Of a DNA stretch of 51,987 bases, positions 6,674 to 15,481 are shown piece after piece (position 1 is the first letter of the stretch; every line of letters starts with the position of its first letter). The position numbers and the translations under genes were made by a program. Under the pieces are notes generated by a model that worked only from the letters and a program-made list of their open reading frames with translations, made no database searches and was not told the DNA's origin. The stretch comes from DASZMX01 sp035551475 (GTDB taxonomy: Bacteria > Verrucomicrobiota > Verrucomicrobiia > Limisphaerales > Palsa-1400), in contig DASZMX010000044.1 of the NCBI GenBank assembly GCA_035551475.1, positions 1 to 51,987 of the forward strand. Reading direction: 5' to 3'.

Positions 6674-8731
6674 TTATTGGGATTGCAGTCGATAATAATT
6701 CGGCGCGTTGCCCGTGCCGGGCAAGGTCATCGACCACAAAGTCGGCGAGACGACGGGCGTGTTTGTCACGAGGCTCCACGCCACGGGCGGTGTCAGGTTC
6801 GTCGCCGCATAAAGTTGGTAGAAGGCCGCATCCGGCGAGGCCATCAGTTTCACGTTTGCGCCGGAATTCGTTACCACCAGCGACAAACGTGAGCCCACGC
6901 CGGCGGTCCAAGGCAAGGCCCCGAATTCATACGCGCCCAAATCCGGCGCGGCGCCCAAATAATTGTCCGTCATCCCGGGAATGGCCACGCCGGCGTCGAT
7001 GGCGGGGGCGTTGGTTTTGAGGCGAAAATCCCGGAAGGACCAATTCACCAACTGCGCCGCGGGCGAGCCGGAGAAATACAGATTGTTCGAGGAGGAGTAT
7101 TGGTCGATGTCATTGGTCCAAAACGAAGGGTTCGGATTGTCACGACCCCAGGTGTCCAAGGAATTCGCCCCGACCGGCGCGCAATTGAAGATCGTGTTGT
7201 TGTAAATCTTATCGCCGACGTCCGGCGGATTGATGCGCACCCCGGCGTCGCCGCCGCTGTTCCAGATCACGTTATGATCCACCTCGTAAAAAGCGTCCCA
7301 ATTGTCCAGGTAAACCAGGGGCGCGGGCGTCGGATGATTGTTGTCGTGAATCCAATTGTGCGCGATGCGGGTGGGCGTATTGTTCACGCCCAGGCCGATA
7401 ATGCCCCAGGAATAAATAACACCGAGGTCCTTGTCCAGCAGGCCGGGGTTGGAAAGGTCGTTGAACTCGATGTCCGAGCCAATTCCCTCCGGGCGCAGAA
7501 TGTCGCGTCCGGTCGCGAAGGCGGTGTTGAACGTCACCACATCGGCGCTGCCGCGCAGCGTAATGGCGGCGGCATAAGTCCCGGAATAATCCGTGTTGTA
7601 AATGGTGTTGCGCGTGACGATGTTGCTGACGCCGGTGGTAAAGACGCCGCTGCCGGCGGTGTTGCCGATGACGCAATTCCGCACTTCGTTTTGAATGCCG
7701 TTGACCACCACGCCCCCACCCTGCTGCAAGCCGCCGTTCTCCAAATAACCCGCGGTGATCACCATGTAATGGCTCAAATACTGCGCATTGCAGCTTTCCA
7801 GCAGATTGCTGTTGCCCGTGAGGTTGACGGCGCCCGCCCAAAGGTTCAGGCCGCTGACCTTGATGTTGTTTTGCCCGTTATAATTGACGGTCCAGATGTG
7901 CTTTTTGCGCTCCACGACGTGGGTGGTGGGATCCGCTCCGCCGGTGATGCGCAGGTAAAGCGTGTTGCCGGTGGTGTTCGTCTGCAAATACCATTCGTTG
8001 TCGGAGTCGAGCATGCTATACAGCCCCCACAAATGGCCCGTGCCGTTGCCGATGAACCACCAGGCTCCGGTTTCGGTCGTGGGATCGAGTGTGATGGAGT
8101 CGCCGGTGGAGCTGATCACGTGCGCCGTCTGCCACGCGGCGGTTTCGGCGACGCCCCCGATGAACCAGGCGCCCGCCCAATAATTATCCGGCTTGCCGCT
8201 GAAGGTCGTGCTGGTGACCACGTTGGGGGTGTTGGGATTGATAAACACGCTCGCGAACCCTGGGTGCATCACGTCGCCCGTGCCGTAATTGGGCGTTTGC
8301 GCTTCCTGAATCATGGCGCCATCGACAAAAATTTCATTGAATCCCGTCCCCATGTCGAAGGGCGCGTGCGCCTGGTAAATCCCGTTCGACACCGCTGTCC
8401 AGCCGGTCAAAGGGTCAGCCGCGTCGATGGTCACTGTTTCATTGGAGTAACAGGTGAAGGTGATCGGCGCGCCGCTTTTTCCCGAGGTCGCAGGCGTGAT
8501 GGTTTCGTGATAGGTCCCGCCCCGAATCACGCAAAAATCGCCCGGGGTCAATTTTCCGGTGGCATGTTGAATCGTGAGGAATGGGGCGCCGACCGTCGTG
8601 CCGAGGTTGGCGTCGGAACCATTCGTGGCCACAAAGTAAGTTGTTGCCTGGGCGGGAAGGAGGGCGAACATCGCGGCCATAGCGAGGGCGCAGGCCAAGG
8701 AGGCGCGGGCCGGGCAAAAACGTGCTGACAT
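6674..8731 (-). CDS. Secreted right-handed beta-helix protein with C-terminal FYR-type tail
   Basis: A 685-aa exported protein. A signal peptide covers about residues 1-29 (ALAMAAMFALLPAQA). The start of the mature chain, YFVATNGSDANLGTTVGAPF, is the classic entry of parallel beta-helix proteins of the pectate-lyase/DUF1565 type, and the stretch of about 280-560 has repeated N-x-I/V-x-x-N turns (NNIKVSGL, NEVRNCVIGN, SNIVTRNTIYN, NKIYNNTIFN-like). A polysaccharide lyase, epimerase or glycosidase activity is typical for such proteins, but no catalytic set can be assigned. The last 70 or so residues form a separate beta domain with YAATNLTPPVAWSLV and end in NYYRLQSQ, like seven other exported proteins in this window. 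A purine-rich ribosome binding site (GAAGGTGAGG) precedes the ATG. Confidence 0.85.
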   Translation of the reverse strand: MSARFCPARASLACALAMAAMFALLPAQATTYFVATNGSDANLGTTVGAPFLTIQHATGKLTPGDFCVIRGGTYHETITPATSGKSGAPITFTCYSNETVTIDAADPLTGWTAVSNGIYQAHAPFDMGTGFNEIFVDGAMIQEAQTPNYGTGDVMHPGFASVFINPNTPNVVTSTTFSGKPDNYWAGAWFIGGVAETAAWQTAHVISSTGDSITLDPTTETGAWWFIGNGTGHLWGLYSMLDSDNEWYLQTNTTGNTLYLRITGGADPTTHVVERKKHIWTVNYNGQNNIKVSGLNLWAGAVNLTGNSNLLESCNAQYLSHYMVITAGYLENGGLQQGGGVVVNGIQNEVRNCVIGNTAGSGVFTTGVSNIVTRNTIYNTDYSGTYAAAITLRGSADVVTFNTAFATGRDILRPEGIGSDIEFNDLSNPGLLDKDLGVIYSWGIIGLGVNNTPTRIAHNWIHDNNHPTPAPLVYLDNWDAFYEVDHNVIWNSGGDAGVRINPPDVGDKIYNNTIFNCAPVGANSLDTWGRDNPNPSFWTNDIDQYSSSNNLYFSGSPAAQLVNWSFRDFRLKTNAPAIDAGVAIPGMTDNYLGAAPDLGAYEFGALPWTAGVGSRLSLVVTNSGANVKLMASPDAAFYQLYAATNLTPPVAWSLVTNTPVVSPTLWSMTLPGTGNAPNYYRLQSQ

Positions 8732-8859
8732 AACCTCACCTTCCCCCGGGGAAAGGGAATAATCAAGACCGCCGACCTGCCTGCTTGGCGCGACTGGCGC
8801 TTACTGCATTGGAAGCTGTCACATCTGCCATGAAGTCGTCTCTCAGCCGGAAAGAACGC

Positions 8860-8888
8860 TCGAAACGGCGCGGGTGGCGCGCTAAATT
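8860..8888 (+). promoter_or_regulatory. Possible promoter directly upstream of the DUF4432 gene
   Basis: TCGAAA (8860-8865) and TAAATT (8883-8888) are separated by 17 bp. Each matches the sigma-70 consensus at four of six positions. The -10 element ends 6 bp before the ATG at 8895, so transcription would begin at or next to the start codon and give a leaderless message. No Shine-Dalgarno sequence lies between, which fits. Chance occurrence is possible. Confidence 0.3.
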
Positions 8889-8894
8889 CTGCGC

Positions 8895-10082
8895 ATGAAC
8901 ACTGAAGTTGCCGCGCGTCCCACCCTTTTTCGCCAAGCCTTGTTGAGCGCGCGGCAGGGCATTCATTTGCCCTCGTTTGACCTTTCTTCGCAAGATGCCG
9001 CGCTGGCCGCCGGAGAGCCATGGCGCGTCCGCTTGCAAACATTGCGCGGCGGCAAACAGGAAGGCGTAAACGTTGTGGAAATTGACAATGGCCGCCTAAA
9101 ATTGTCCGTCATTCCCACGCGCGGCATGAGTCTTTTGCGGGCCGACGCGGGCGATATCCGGCTCGGCTGGGATTCGCCCGTCAAGGAAGTGGTGCATCCG
9201 CAATTCATCCGTTTGGAAAGCCGGAGCGGCCTGGGCTGGCTGGACGGTTTCAATGAAGCCGTGGTGCGTTGCGGCCTGGAGTGGGCGGGCCATCCCGGGC
9301 CGGATCGCTTCCGCAACGCTTCGGGCGACGACGTGGAAATGAATCTTTCGCTCCACGGAAAAATTGGAAACATTCCCGCGTCCGAGGTGGAATTTTCCGT
9401 GGATGCGGAGCCGCCGCATCGCTTGCGCCTGCGCGGGCTCGTCGAGGAAAAAATGTTTCATGGGCCGCAATTTTCGCTTTGGACGGAAATCTCCACCGAG
9501 CCGGGCAGCCTGTCCTTTCGCATCGAGGACGCCATCACCAACCATGATGCGCATCCGCAGGAATTTCAGATAATCTACCACGCCAACTTTGGCCCGCCGC
9601 TGCTGGAGGCGGGCTCCCGTTTCTTCGGCGCGCCCAGCAGCGTCACGCCGTTCAACACGCATGCCGCGAAAGGATTGAACGAATACGACCGTTACACCGC
9701 GCCCGAGCCCGGTTTTGTGGAGGAGGTTTATTGCCTTTATCCAGGCGGAGACGCGGCCGGGCGGACGGCGCTCCTTTTGCAAAACGCGGCGGCGGATCGC
9801 GGGGTGGAAATGGCGTTCGATGTCGCCAGTCTGCCATGTGTGACGCTGTGGAAAAATCTCGCGAGCCTGGAGGAAGGTTACGTGACGGGGCTGGAGCCAG
9901 GCACGAGTTTTCCGGCGAATCGGCGGCACGAACGGGTCGCGGGGCGGGTGCCGCGACTGGGGCCCGGTGAGACGCGCCGGTTTGGTTTGGATTTTTCGGC
10001 GCTGCCTGACGCGGCGGCCGTCACCTCGGTGCGGGAACGCATTCAGGCCTTGCAATCGGCTACGCCGTATTTGCCGCGTTGA
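8895..10082 (+). CDS. DUF4432 family protein, aldose 1-epimerase-like
   Basis: A 395-aa cytoplasmic protein of the DUF4432 group, a branch of the galactose mutarotase superfamily (beta-supersandwich fold). Recognisable blocks are VVEIDNGRLKLSVIPTRGMS (about 57-76), LGWDSPVKEVVHP, LDGFNEAVVRCGLEW (about 117-131) and LSLHGKIGNIPASEVE with the conserved His. The family is thought to bind or isomerise sugars, possibly as an epimerase, without firm biochemistry. It ends 41 bp from the convergent AraR-like regulator and precedes the fructan locus, so a role in sugar handling is plausible. The ATG at 8895 has no obvious ribosome binding site, but a possible leaderless promoter lies just before it. 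Confidence 0.85.
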   Translation: MNTEVAARPTLFRQALLSARQGIHLPSFDLSSQDAALAAGEPWRVRLQTLRGGKQEGVNVVEIDNGRLKLSVIPTRGMSLLRADAGDIRLGWDSPVKEVVHPQFIRLESRSGLGWLDGFNEAVVRCGLEWAGHPGPDRFRNASGDDVEMNLSLHGKIGNIPASEVEFSVDAEPPHRLRLRGLVEEKMFHGPQFSLWTEISTEPGSLSFRIEDAITNHDAHPQEFQIIYHANFGPPLLEAGSRFFGAPSSVTPFNTHAAKGLNEYDRYTAPEPGFVEEVYCLYPGGDAAGRTALLLQNAAADRGVEMAFDVASLPCVTLWKNLASLEEGYVTGLEPGTSFPANRRHERVAGRVPRLGPGETRRFGLDFSALPDAAAVTSVRERIQALQSATPYLPR

Positions 10083-10123
10083 GCGGTGATCTGGCGCTCA
10101 GGAAAGCAGGCAAAGATCGGAGG

Positions 10124-11263
10124 TCAGCGGCGTTTGCCGGTTATTTCTTTGGGACGGGGCAAATAGGCGCCGCAGGATTCGCGGACGACGAGGCGCGGCG
10201 GCAGGTTGATGCTGCGGGTGGGCAGCGTAGGCTCGGCGAGGCGTTCCAGCATGCTGCGGAAAGCGATCGCGGCAATGTCGCGGCAGGGTTGGTGAATTGT
10301 GGTGAGCGGGGTGGAAACGAGCGTCGCATACTTGACATCATCAAAACCCACGACGCGGGCGTCGCGCGGCACGCGCAAGCCTTGCGATTCCAAGGCCCGC
10401 AGCAGGACGGCGGCGGTGTCGTCGTTGGCGCAGATGAACGCGTCCGCCTGGCGGCCCGCCACCAGCGAGCGGAAAAATTTTAGCTCGGAAGGATCGCCCG
10501 ATTTCACCCAATCCGGGTCCGGCTCGATGTGATTGCGCACCATCGCCTCGCGAATGCCGGCAATGCGGGCGTTGACGGTGGGGGCGGACAAGGGGCGCGC
10601 CACAAAAAAAAGTTTGCGGCAGCCGAGCTTGATCAAATGCTCCGCCACCATGGAGCCGGCGGCCACGTTGTCGATCCCCACAAGATCAAAATCGCTGCGC
10701 TCGGGAAAACTCAGCAGGTCGCGGTCGATGAGCAGCACGGGAATGCCGGCTTCGCGCAGGGATTCGGCCAGGCGGATGTTCGCGCGCTGCTGGCCGGGCT
10801 GGAGTTCCGCCGGCGCGAAAAAAACGCCGCTGACTTTGCGTTCGATGAACTGTTTGCAAATCTCCTCGGCGTGCGTCCAACTGGTGTCGGTGTCCACGTG
10901 CGGGTTGGCCGAACCGCCCCAGAGCAAACCATATTCGTTGACCCGCGCGAGGCTGGCGATTTCGCCGCAGATGATTTGAAAAATTTCCGTGCTGGCCAGC
11001 CCCGGCACGAGCAGGCCGAGGATGCGGGCCGTCGTGCTGCGCTGCGGGCTCATGCGCATGTAGGTGCCCGAGCCCGCCCGCCGTTCGATCAAGCCTTTTT
11101 TCTCCAACTCGCGAAAGGCCCGCGCCACGGTGGGGCGGGACACGCCGAATTGCTGGACCAATTGAATTTCACTCGGCAGGCGCGCGCCATCCCGATATTT
11201 CCCGGCGGCGATTTCCATCTCCAGATGGCTGCTGATTTCGCTGTGCTTGGAGGTGGGCGTCAT
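10124..11263 (-). CDS. GntR/LacI hybrid transcriptional regulator (AraR-like)
   Basis: A 379-aa regulator. Residues about 8-75 are a GntR-type winged helix-turn-helix (DGARLPSEIQLVQQFGVSRP and TVARAFRELEKKGLIERRAG). Residues about 90-365 are a LacI-type periplasmic-binding-protein sensor (LGLLVPGLASTEIFQIICGE, FICANDDTAAVLLRALE, GFDDVKYATLVSTPLTTIHQ). This order of domains is that of Bacillus AraR, which represses arabinose genes until sugar binds. It diverges from the fructan locus across about 200 bp (11264-11466), so it is the obvious candidate regulator of that locus and of itself. I looked for a palindromic operator in the gap and found none convincing. Ligand is unknown; a pentose or fructose-derived sugar is likely from context. 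The ATG at 11263 has no clear Shine-Dalgarno sequence. Confidence 0.88.
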   Translation of the reverse strand: MTPTSKHSEISSHLEMEIAAGKYRDGARLPSEIQLVQQFGVSRPTVARAFRELEKKGLIERRAGSGTYMRMSPQRSTTARILGLLVPGLASTEIFQIICGEIASLARVNEYGLLWGGSANPHVDTDTSWTHAEEICKQFIERKVSGVFFAPAELQPGQQRANIRLAESLREAGIPVLLIDRDLLSFPERSDFDLVGIDNVAAGSMVAEHLIKLGCRKLFFVARPLSAPTVNARIAGIREAMVRNHIEPDPDWVKSGDPSELKFFRSLVAGRQADAFICANDDTAAVLLRALESQGLRVPRDARVVGFDDVKYATLVSTPLTTIHQPCRDIAAIAFRSMLERLAEPTLPTRSINLPPRLVVRESCGAYLPRPKEITGKRR

Positions 11264-11466
11264 AGTAGGAAGGCAGAGCTGTAAGTACCGATCACAAACC
11301 AGTCATATCATCTATTTGGCAGGCAGTCTAGTCTATATTTGCGGGTTGTCCGGTTCGTGTATTAACTACTTCCATGACCCATCGAGTGGACCATCTGGCG
11401 CTGTCTTCGGAAAAAATCTCCGCGGACGCCAAATCCCTGCCTGCAATAAAACAATCAAACATTCTC

Positions 11467-14400
11467 ATGAGCGTGAAAATCACATCCCGAAATGCCGCCG
11501 CCCTCGCGGCGGCTTTTGTCTGTTGCGCCGCATCCGCTTTTGCCCAGGCGGATGCCAGCCCCACGACCGTTGGTTATTGGAAAATGAACCACTGGTCCAC
11601 GAATCTTCCCTTCGGCTCGGGCGTCACCGAAGGCATCGCTGACCTTGCCACCAACGCGGGGCAGGGGACGCTCACGGGCGGCACGCCGGCGCCGGCCGCG
11701 GAGGACGACCTTTACGTCTGGGGCGACATGGCCCTGGATTTCCAAATCGTTAATGACGCCCCGCCCGCCTCGATGTTCAATCGCGGCTTCGACGGCGGCG
11801 GCGCTTCCTGGAATTCCGCCCATAATCTTAATGCCGGCGGCCAGATGTTTTTCGCCCAGGACCAATTCGGCAACGAATTCGCGGGCCCGAGTTTCACGGA
11901 GGAGATTTTCTTTAAATCCGCCGGACCGAGCGCTGTCAAACAAACGCTGATCTGGAATCATCAAAGCTCGGCCTACGCCCATTTGCAGGTCAATGAAGAT
12001 GGCAACACCGGCGACCTCACGTTTTGGGGCTATGACGGCGCCAATATTCAGGCGGTGCGCCTCGGCAACGGCCCCAGCCGGTTCGATGACGGCATGTGGC
12101 ATTGCGCGGTGTGCCGCTTCGACGCGGCCTCGAAAGTGATGAGCCTCGTAGCCATCAGCGAGGATGGCACAAGCTCGTCCAATTCCATCACGCTCACCCA
12201 AAACCTCAATCCCGAGGGAGCCAATAATTTCTACATTGGCCGCACCGAAGGCGAGGGCGACCGTTTCAATGGTGAAATCAATCAGGTGCGCTTTTCCAGC
12301 GCGGCCTTGCCCGCGAGCCAGTTGCTCGCCGACGCCGGTTCGGCGCAGGCGCACACCATTGCGTATTGGCAGATGAATGGCACCGTCAATAACCTCGCCG
12401 AGAACGGCCTGAGCGGGGTGGGCATCCTCGATCTCGCCACGAACGTCGGCCAGGGCGTCCTCAACGGATCCGCGGCGGACAGCGGCATCCTTCCCTCGGT
12501 GGACAACCTGTTTGTCAACGGGCCGAGCCTGCCGGATAATATTGTGTTTGACGGCATTGTGCCGCCCACCTCGATGTTCAATGCGGCCTATCCTTATAAT
12601 CCCGGCCAGAATTCGTGGGATTGCGGCGCCAGCGCGGATGCGGCCGGCCAGGTCTATTTCCCGCACGATGTGTATGGCGATGAACTGAGCACGCCGAGTT
12701 TCACGGAGGAAATTTTCTTCCGCGCCACGCCGCAGGCGAATGTCACCAAGCAAACGCTGATCTTCAACCATCAAAATTCCGCCTACGCCAACTTGCAGCT
12801 CAACGAAAGCGCCGACTCCGTGCCTGATGACCTCGGCAGCCTGCTCTTCTGGAGCTTTGACGGCGCGAACATCATCACGCTGCGCATGACCGCAGTCCAA
12901 AACGGCGGCGAACGCTTCGACGACGGCGCCTGGCATTACGCCGCCTGCCGTTTTGATGCCGCCACCAAAGTGATGAGCCTTTTGGTCGTCAATGAAGACG
13001 GCACTAGTTCGGCGGTTACGCAGACCTTGGCCAATGATCTTTATCCGGGAGCCAACGCGGGGGACACGATCATCGGCAATGACGGCGATTCGTTCCAATC
13101 CGTTTTCTACGGGCTCATCAATCAAGTCCGCTTCTCTGATGTGGCGCTGCCGAATCAAGAGTTGCTCGCCAATGTGCCGGAATGCATTCCGCCGACGATT
13201 GCGGCGACGTCGCAGCCGATTACGAATTATGTGGGTGATGTCGCGTATGTCGCGGTCTCAGCCGGCGGCATCAGCCCGCTCTATCAATGGCGTTTCAACG
13301 GGACCAACATTGCGGGGGCGACCAACAGCCTCTACGCGGTGTTTCCCGTGGAAGTCACCAACGGCGGCAACTACGACGTGGTGGTGTCCACCGCGTGCGG
13401 GCTGGCCCTCACCAGCGCTCCGATTCGCTTGACAGTCATTCCCACGGTGCGTCCGCCGGTGAACATCGCGCGCTGGAGCATGGACGCGCAAATCAATGCG
13501 CCGAATAACAATGGCGATCCCGCCTTCAATGGCGTCGCCGATTCCGACACCAATTCCGGCCAGGGCGTTTTCGGCGGCCCGATTTCGCCGGCGATTGATG
13601 ATTTGATCACGTTCAACGCCGCGTCCGGCGGCGTGGCCGTCACCAATGACGCGCCGCCGACCGGCATGTTTATCAATGGCAACAACGGCGGCGTTGGCTC
13701 CTATTATGCCGCCGCGCTCAATGGCGTGGATGGCGCGCTGTTCTATCCGCAAGATCAATATGGCGATGAGTTTGATTTCCAAACCGCCTTCTCCATCGAG
13801 CTGTTCTTCAAGACGCTCGGCAACCAATCCGGCGCGGGCAAAATGGAATTGATTGCGCAAGGCTCCGACGGCGGCCAAACCCTGCGTTACGGCGTGGACG
13901 TCAACGAAGCCGCGCCGGGCTCGGTCACGTTCGCGCTGCAAAAGAACGGCAATTATCAAGCCGTGAGCCTGACGAACGCCAATTACGCCGACGGTTCCTG
14001 GCATTATCTCCTGGCGCAATACGACGCGCTCGGCAATCAAATCATCTTGACGGTGGTGGATCAAAACGCGGTCGCGCACATCGCGGATGTCACCTTGCCC
14101 GCCGGTTTCGGTCCGCTGCCCAGCGGCAACAACGGCAACGCCTTCATTGGTCGTTTCAATTATGCCTTCAACCCGCCGAACGACGATCCCCGGACCTTCC
14201 TCGGTATGATTGACGAGATCCAGATTTCCTCCGGTTTGGTCACTCCGGCCACCGGCCAACTGGGTCTCGTGCCCACCACGGTCACGCCGCATATCACGGG
14301 CATTACCGTGAGCGGCGGCAATGTGACGGTGACCTTCACGGGCAGCCCGTCGGACAATGCGTCCGCGTTCGCCCTGGTGGGGTCGTCCACCGTGAATGGA

Positions 14401-14505
14401 AATTATGCGAACCTGTCCGCCGCGATCACGTCGCTCGGCTCGGGCAATTTCCAAGCCGTCATTGCGCAAAGCGGCGCGACGGAATTCTATCGCGTTCGCC
14501 GTTAA
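11467..14505 (+). CDS. Giant secreted LamG/Ig-like surface protein with FYR tail, first gene of locus A
   Basis: A 1012-aa exported protein with signal peptide at about residues 1-27 (AAALAAAFVCCAASAFA). Three LamG-type concanavalin-like modules follow, at about 36-305, 320-575 and 665-935, each with a W-x-M-N or W-S-M-D entry and the repeated FTEEIFFKS or FSIELFFKT strand. An Ig-like domain lies at about 580-660 (YQWRFNGTNIAGATNS). The last 75 residues are a further beta domain ending in EFYRVRR. No catalytic signature is seen, so glycan or surface binding is the likely role. I chose the ATG at 11467, since the product then starts with a proper signal peptide; the in-frame ATG at 11374 adds a non-signal extension. 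Its third LamG plus Ig block is closely similar to the C-terminal part of the GH32 protein at 19557. Confidence 0.88.
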   Translation: MSVKITSRNAAALAAAFVCCAASAFAQADASPTTVGYWKMNHWSTNLPFGSGVTEGIADLATNAGQGTLTGGTPAPAAEDDLYVWGDMALDFQIVNDAPPASMFNRGFDGGGASWNSAHNLNAGGQMFFAQDQFGNEFAGPSFTEEIFFKSAGPSAVKQTLIWNHQSSAYAHLQVNEDGNTGDLTFWGYDGANIQAVRLGNGPSRFDDGMWHCAVCRFDAASKVMSLVAISEDGTSSSNSITLTQNLNPEGANNFYIGRTEGEGDRFNGEINQVRFSSAALPASQLLADAGSAQAHTIAYWQMNGTVNNLAENGLSGVGILDLATNVGQGVLNGSAADSGILPSVDNLFVNGPSLPDNIVFDGIVPPTSMFNAAYPYNPGQNSWDCGASADAAGQVYFPHDVYGDELSTPSFTEEIFFRATPQANVTKQTLIFNHQNSAYANLQLNESADSVPDDLGSLLFWSFDGANIITLRMTAVQNGGERFDDGAWHYAACRFDAATKVMSLLVVNEDGTSSAVTQTLANDLYPGANAGDTIIGNDGDSFQSVFYGLINQVRFSDVALPNQELLANVPECIPPTIAATSQPITNYVGDVAYVAVSAGGISPLYQWRFNGTNIAGATNSLYAVFPVEVTNGGNYDVVVSTACGLALTSAPIRLTVIPTVRPPVNIARWSMDAQINAPNNNGDPAFNGVADSDTNSGQGVFGGPISPAIDDLITFNAASGGVAVTNDAPPTGMFINGNNGGVGSYYAAALNGVDGALFYPQDQYGDEFDFQTAFSIELFFKTLGNQSGAGKMELIAQGSDGGQTLRYGVDVNEAAPGSVTFALQKNGNYQAVSLTNANYADGSWHYLLAQYDALGNQIILTVVDQNAVAHIADVTLPAGFGPLPSGNNGNAFIGRFNYAFNPPNDDPRTFLGMIDEIQISSGLVTPATGQLGLVPTTVTPHITGITVSGGNVTVTFTGSPSDNASAFALVGSSTVNGNYANLSAAITSLGSGNFQAVIAQSGATEFYRVRR

Positions 14506-14521
14506 GTGTTAGTTTGTGGGG

Positions 14522-14554
14522 CGGCCGGCCTGCGGCCATGACGCAGGCCGGCCG
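14522..14554 (+). repeat. Perfect GC-rich hairpin between LamG and pseudopilin genes (locus A)
   Basis: A 13-bp perfect inverted repeat, arms 14522-14534 and 14542-14554, with the 7-base loop GCCATGA. It lies 17 bp after the LamG stop codon and 20 bp before the pseudopilin ATG. There is no following T-run, so it is not a standard intrinsic terminator. It could stabilise the 3' end of the upstream message, attenuate readthrough, or mark a processing site that sets different levels for the two products. A comparable hairpin sits in the equivalent place in locus B (43151-43176). Confidence 0.7.
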
Positions 14555-14574
14555 TGGCCCAGGAGCCAGCCATT

Positions 14575-15393
14575 ATGAAAAAAGCAGCAGAACATAAAGT
14601 GAGGTTTCCCTTCCGTCGCGCCCTTGGCTTTACGCTCATCGAATTGCTCGTAGTCATCGCGATCATCGCGATCCTCGCCGCCATGCTTCTGCCCGCGCTG
14701 GCGCGCGCCAAGGAGAAGGCCACCCGCACCGCGTGCATGAATAATCTGAAGCAAATCGGCATTTTCATGCAGCTTTACACGGACGACAATAATGACCGTT
14801 TTCCCGATTCCGCCGATTCCTATTCGCTCAATGATGTGGTGAGCAACTGGTGGGGCATGCGCATCATCGGTTACGCGCAAAATCAGATGAATGTCTATCA
14901 CTGCCCGGCGTTTCCCAGCCCAGGCTGGCCTTACAAATGGAGTTTCGATTTTGATCATGTGGGCTACGGCATGAACGCCTACTTTCTCGGCTGCCATCCG
15001 CAAGCCGAAGGCATCAAGGTTTCCGTGCAGGGCTATCCCTTTGTTTCCGCCACGCAATTTAAACGCACCTCCATCAAGCGTCCCATCGATTGCCTTGTCA
15101 TCGGTGATAAAAATCCGAAGAACGGCGTCTCGCTCGTGCCCAGCAATTCCGTCGGCACCGTCAGCGGCAGTCTCTGGTGGCCCGATGCCATGACCAAGCC
15201 GGTGCCGGCGCCTGGTGAAGGCATCGACACGCTGCGCCACTTTGGCTTGGGCGTCGTCGTCTTTGCCGACGCCCATGCGGAAGCGCGCAAGGATGCCAAA
15301 ATCAATCCGCCCGATGATCCCATCAATGGCACAATTAAGTCGCTGGTTAATTCCCAATATTGGGACCCGCTCCAGTCCGCTGGACAAAGGTGA
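14575..15393 (+). CDS. Type II secretion/type IV pilin-like pseudopilin, locus A
   Basis: A 272-aa protein with a class III (prepilin) signal: a basic leader, then G18|F19-TLIEL with the conserved Glu at mature position 5, and a hydrophobic helix (LLVVIAIIAILAAMLLPALA) that both spans the membrane and packs in the pilus core. Prepilin peptidase should cut between Gly18 and Phe19. The rest is a long C-terminal globular domain with MNNLKQIGIFMQLYTDDNND just after the helix and FADAHAEARKDAK near the end, the layout of the large DUF1559-like pseudopilin families of Planctomycetota and Verrucomicrobiota. The start at 14575 is set by AGGAG at 14561-14565. No assembly ATPase or secretin is nearby, so it must use a machine encoded elsewhere. 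Its position between a LamG protein and a sugar porter suggests a role in glycan capture. Confidence 0.9.
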   Translation: MKKAAEHKVRFPFRRALGFTLIELLVVIAIIAILAAMLLPALARAKEKATRTACMNNLKQIGIFMQLYTDDNNDRFPDSADSYSLNDVVSNWWGMRIIGYAQNQMNVYHCPAFPSPGWPYKWSFDFDHVGYGMNAYFLGCHPQAEGIKVSVQGYPFVSATQFKRTSIKRPIDCLVIGDKNPKNGVSLVPSNSVGTVSGSLWWPDAMTKPVPAPGEGIDTLRHFGLGVVVFADAHAEARKDAKINPPDDPINGTIKSLVNSQYWDPLQSAGQR

Positions 15394-15481
15394 AAATCAT
15401 TTTTCCATGTCGCATCTCGAATGGCTCCCGCCGTCGCTCTGATCAATTGACAGCCACCTTTGTTCCAGTGCATATCAACCC

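Noticed and set aside
7100..8728. A 542-codon plus-strand open frame opposite the beta-helix gene
   Set aside because: No signal peptide or family motif, and composition typical of an antisense shadow. The minus strand gives a signal peptide and beta-helix repeats.
11264..11466. Operator for the AraR-like regulator in the divergent gap
   Set aside because: I looked for palindromes of GntR or LacI type. Only short fragments such as the tandem GTCTAGTCTA were seen, none convincing.
11455..14469. Long minus-strand open frames opposite the LamG protein
   Set aside because: Same shadow pattern; the plus strand has a signal peptide, repeated LamG modules and the tail.
14522..14554. Hairpin read as an intrinsic terminator
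   Set aside because: The stem is strong, but no T-run follows and the next gene is only 20 bp away in the same direction. The same holds for 43151-43176.
15447..15476. Perfect TTGACA 18 bp upstream of CATATC, before the MFS gene
   Set aside because: The -10 partner matches at only three positions and the start would fall on the ATG. It is kept as a note in the gene entry, not called as a promoter.
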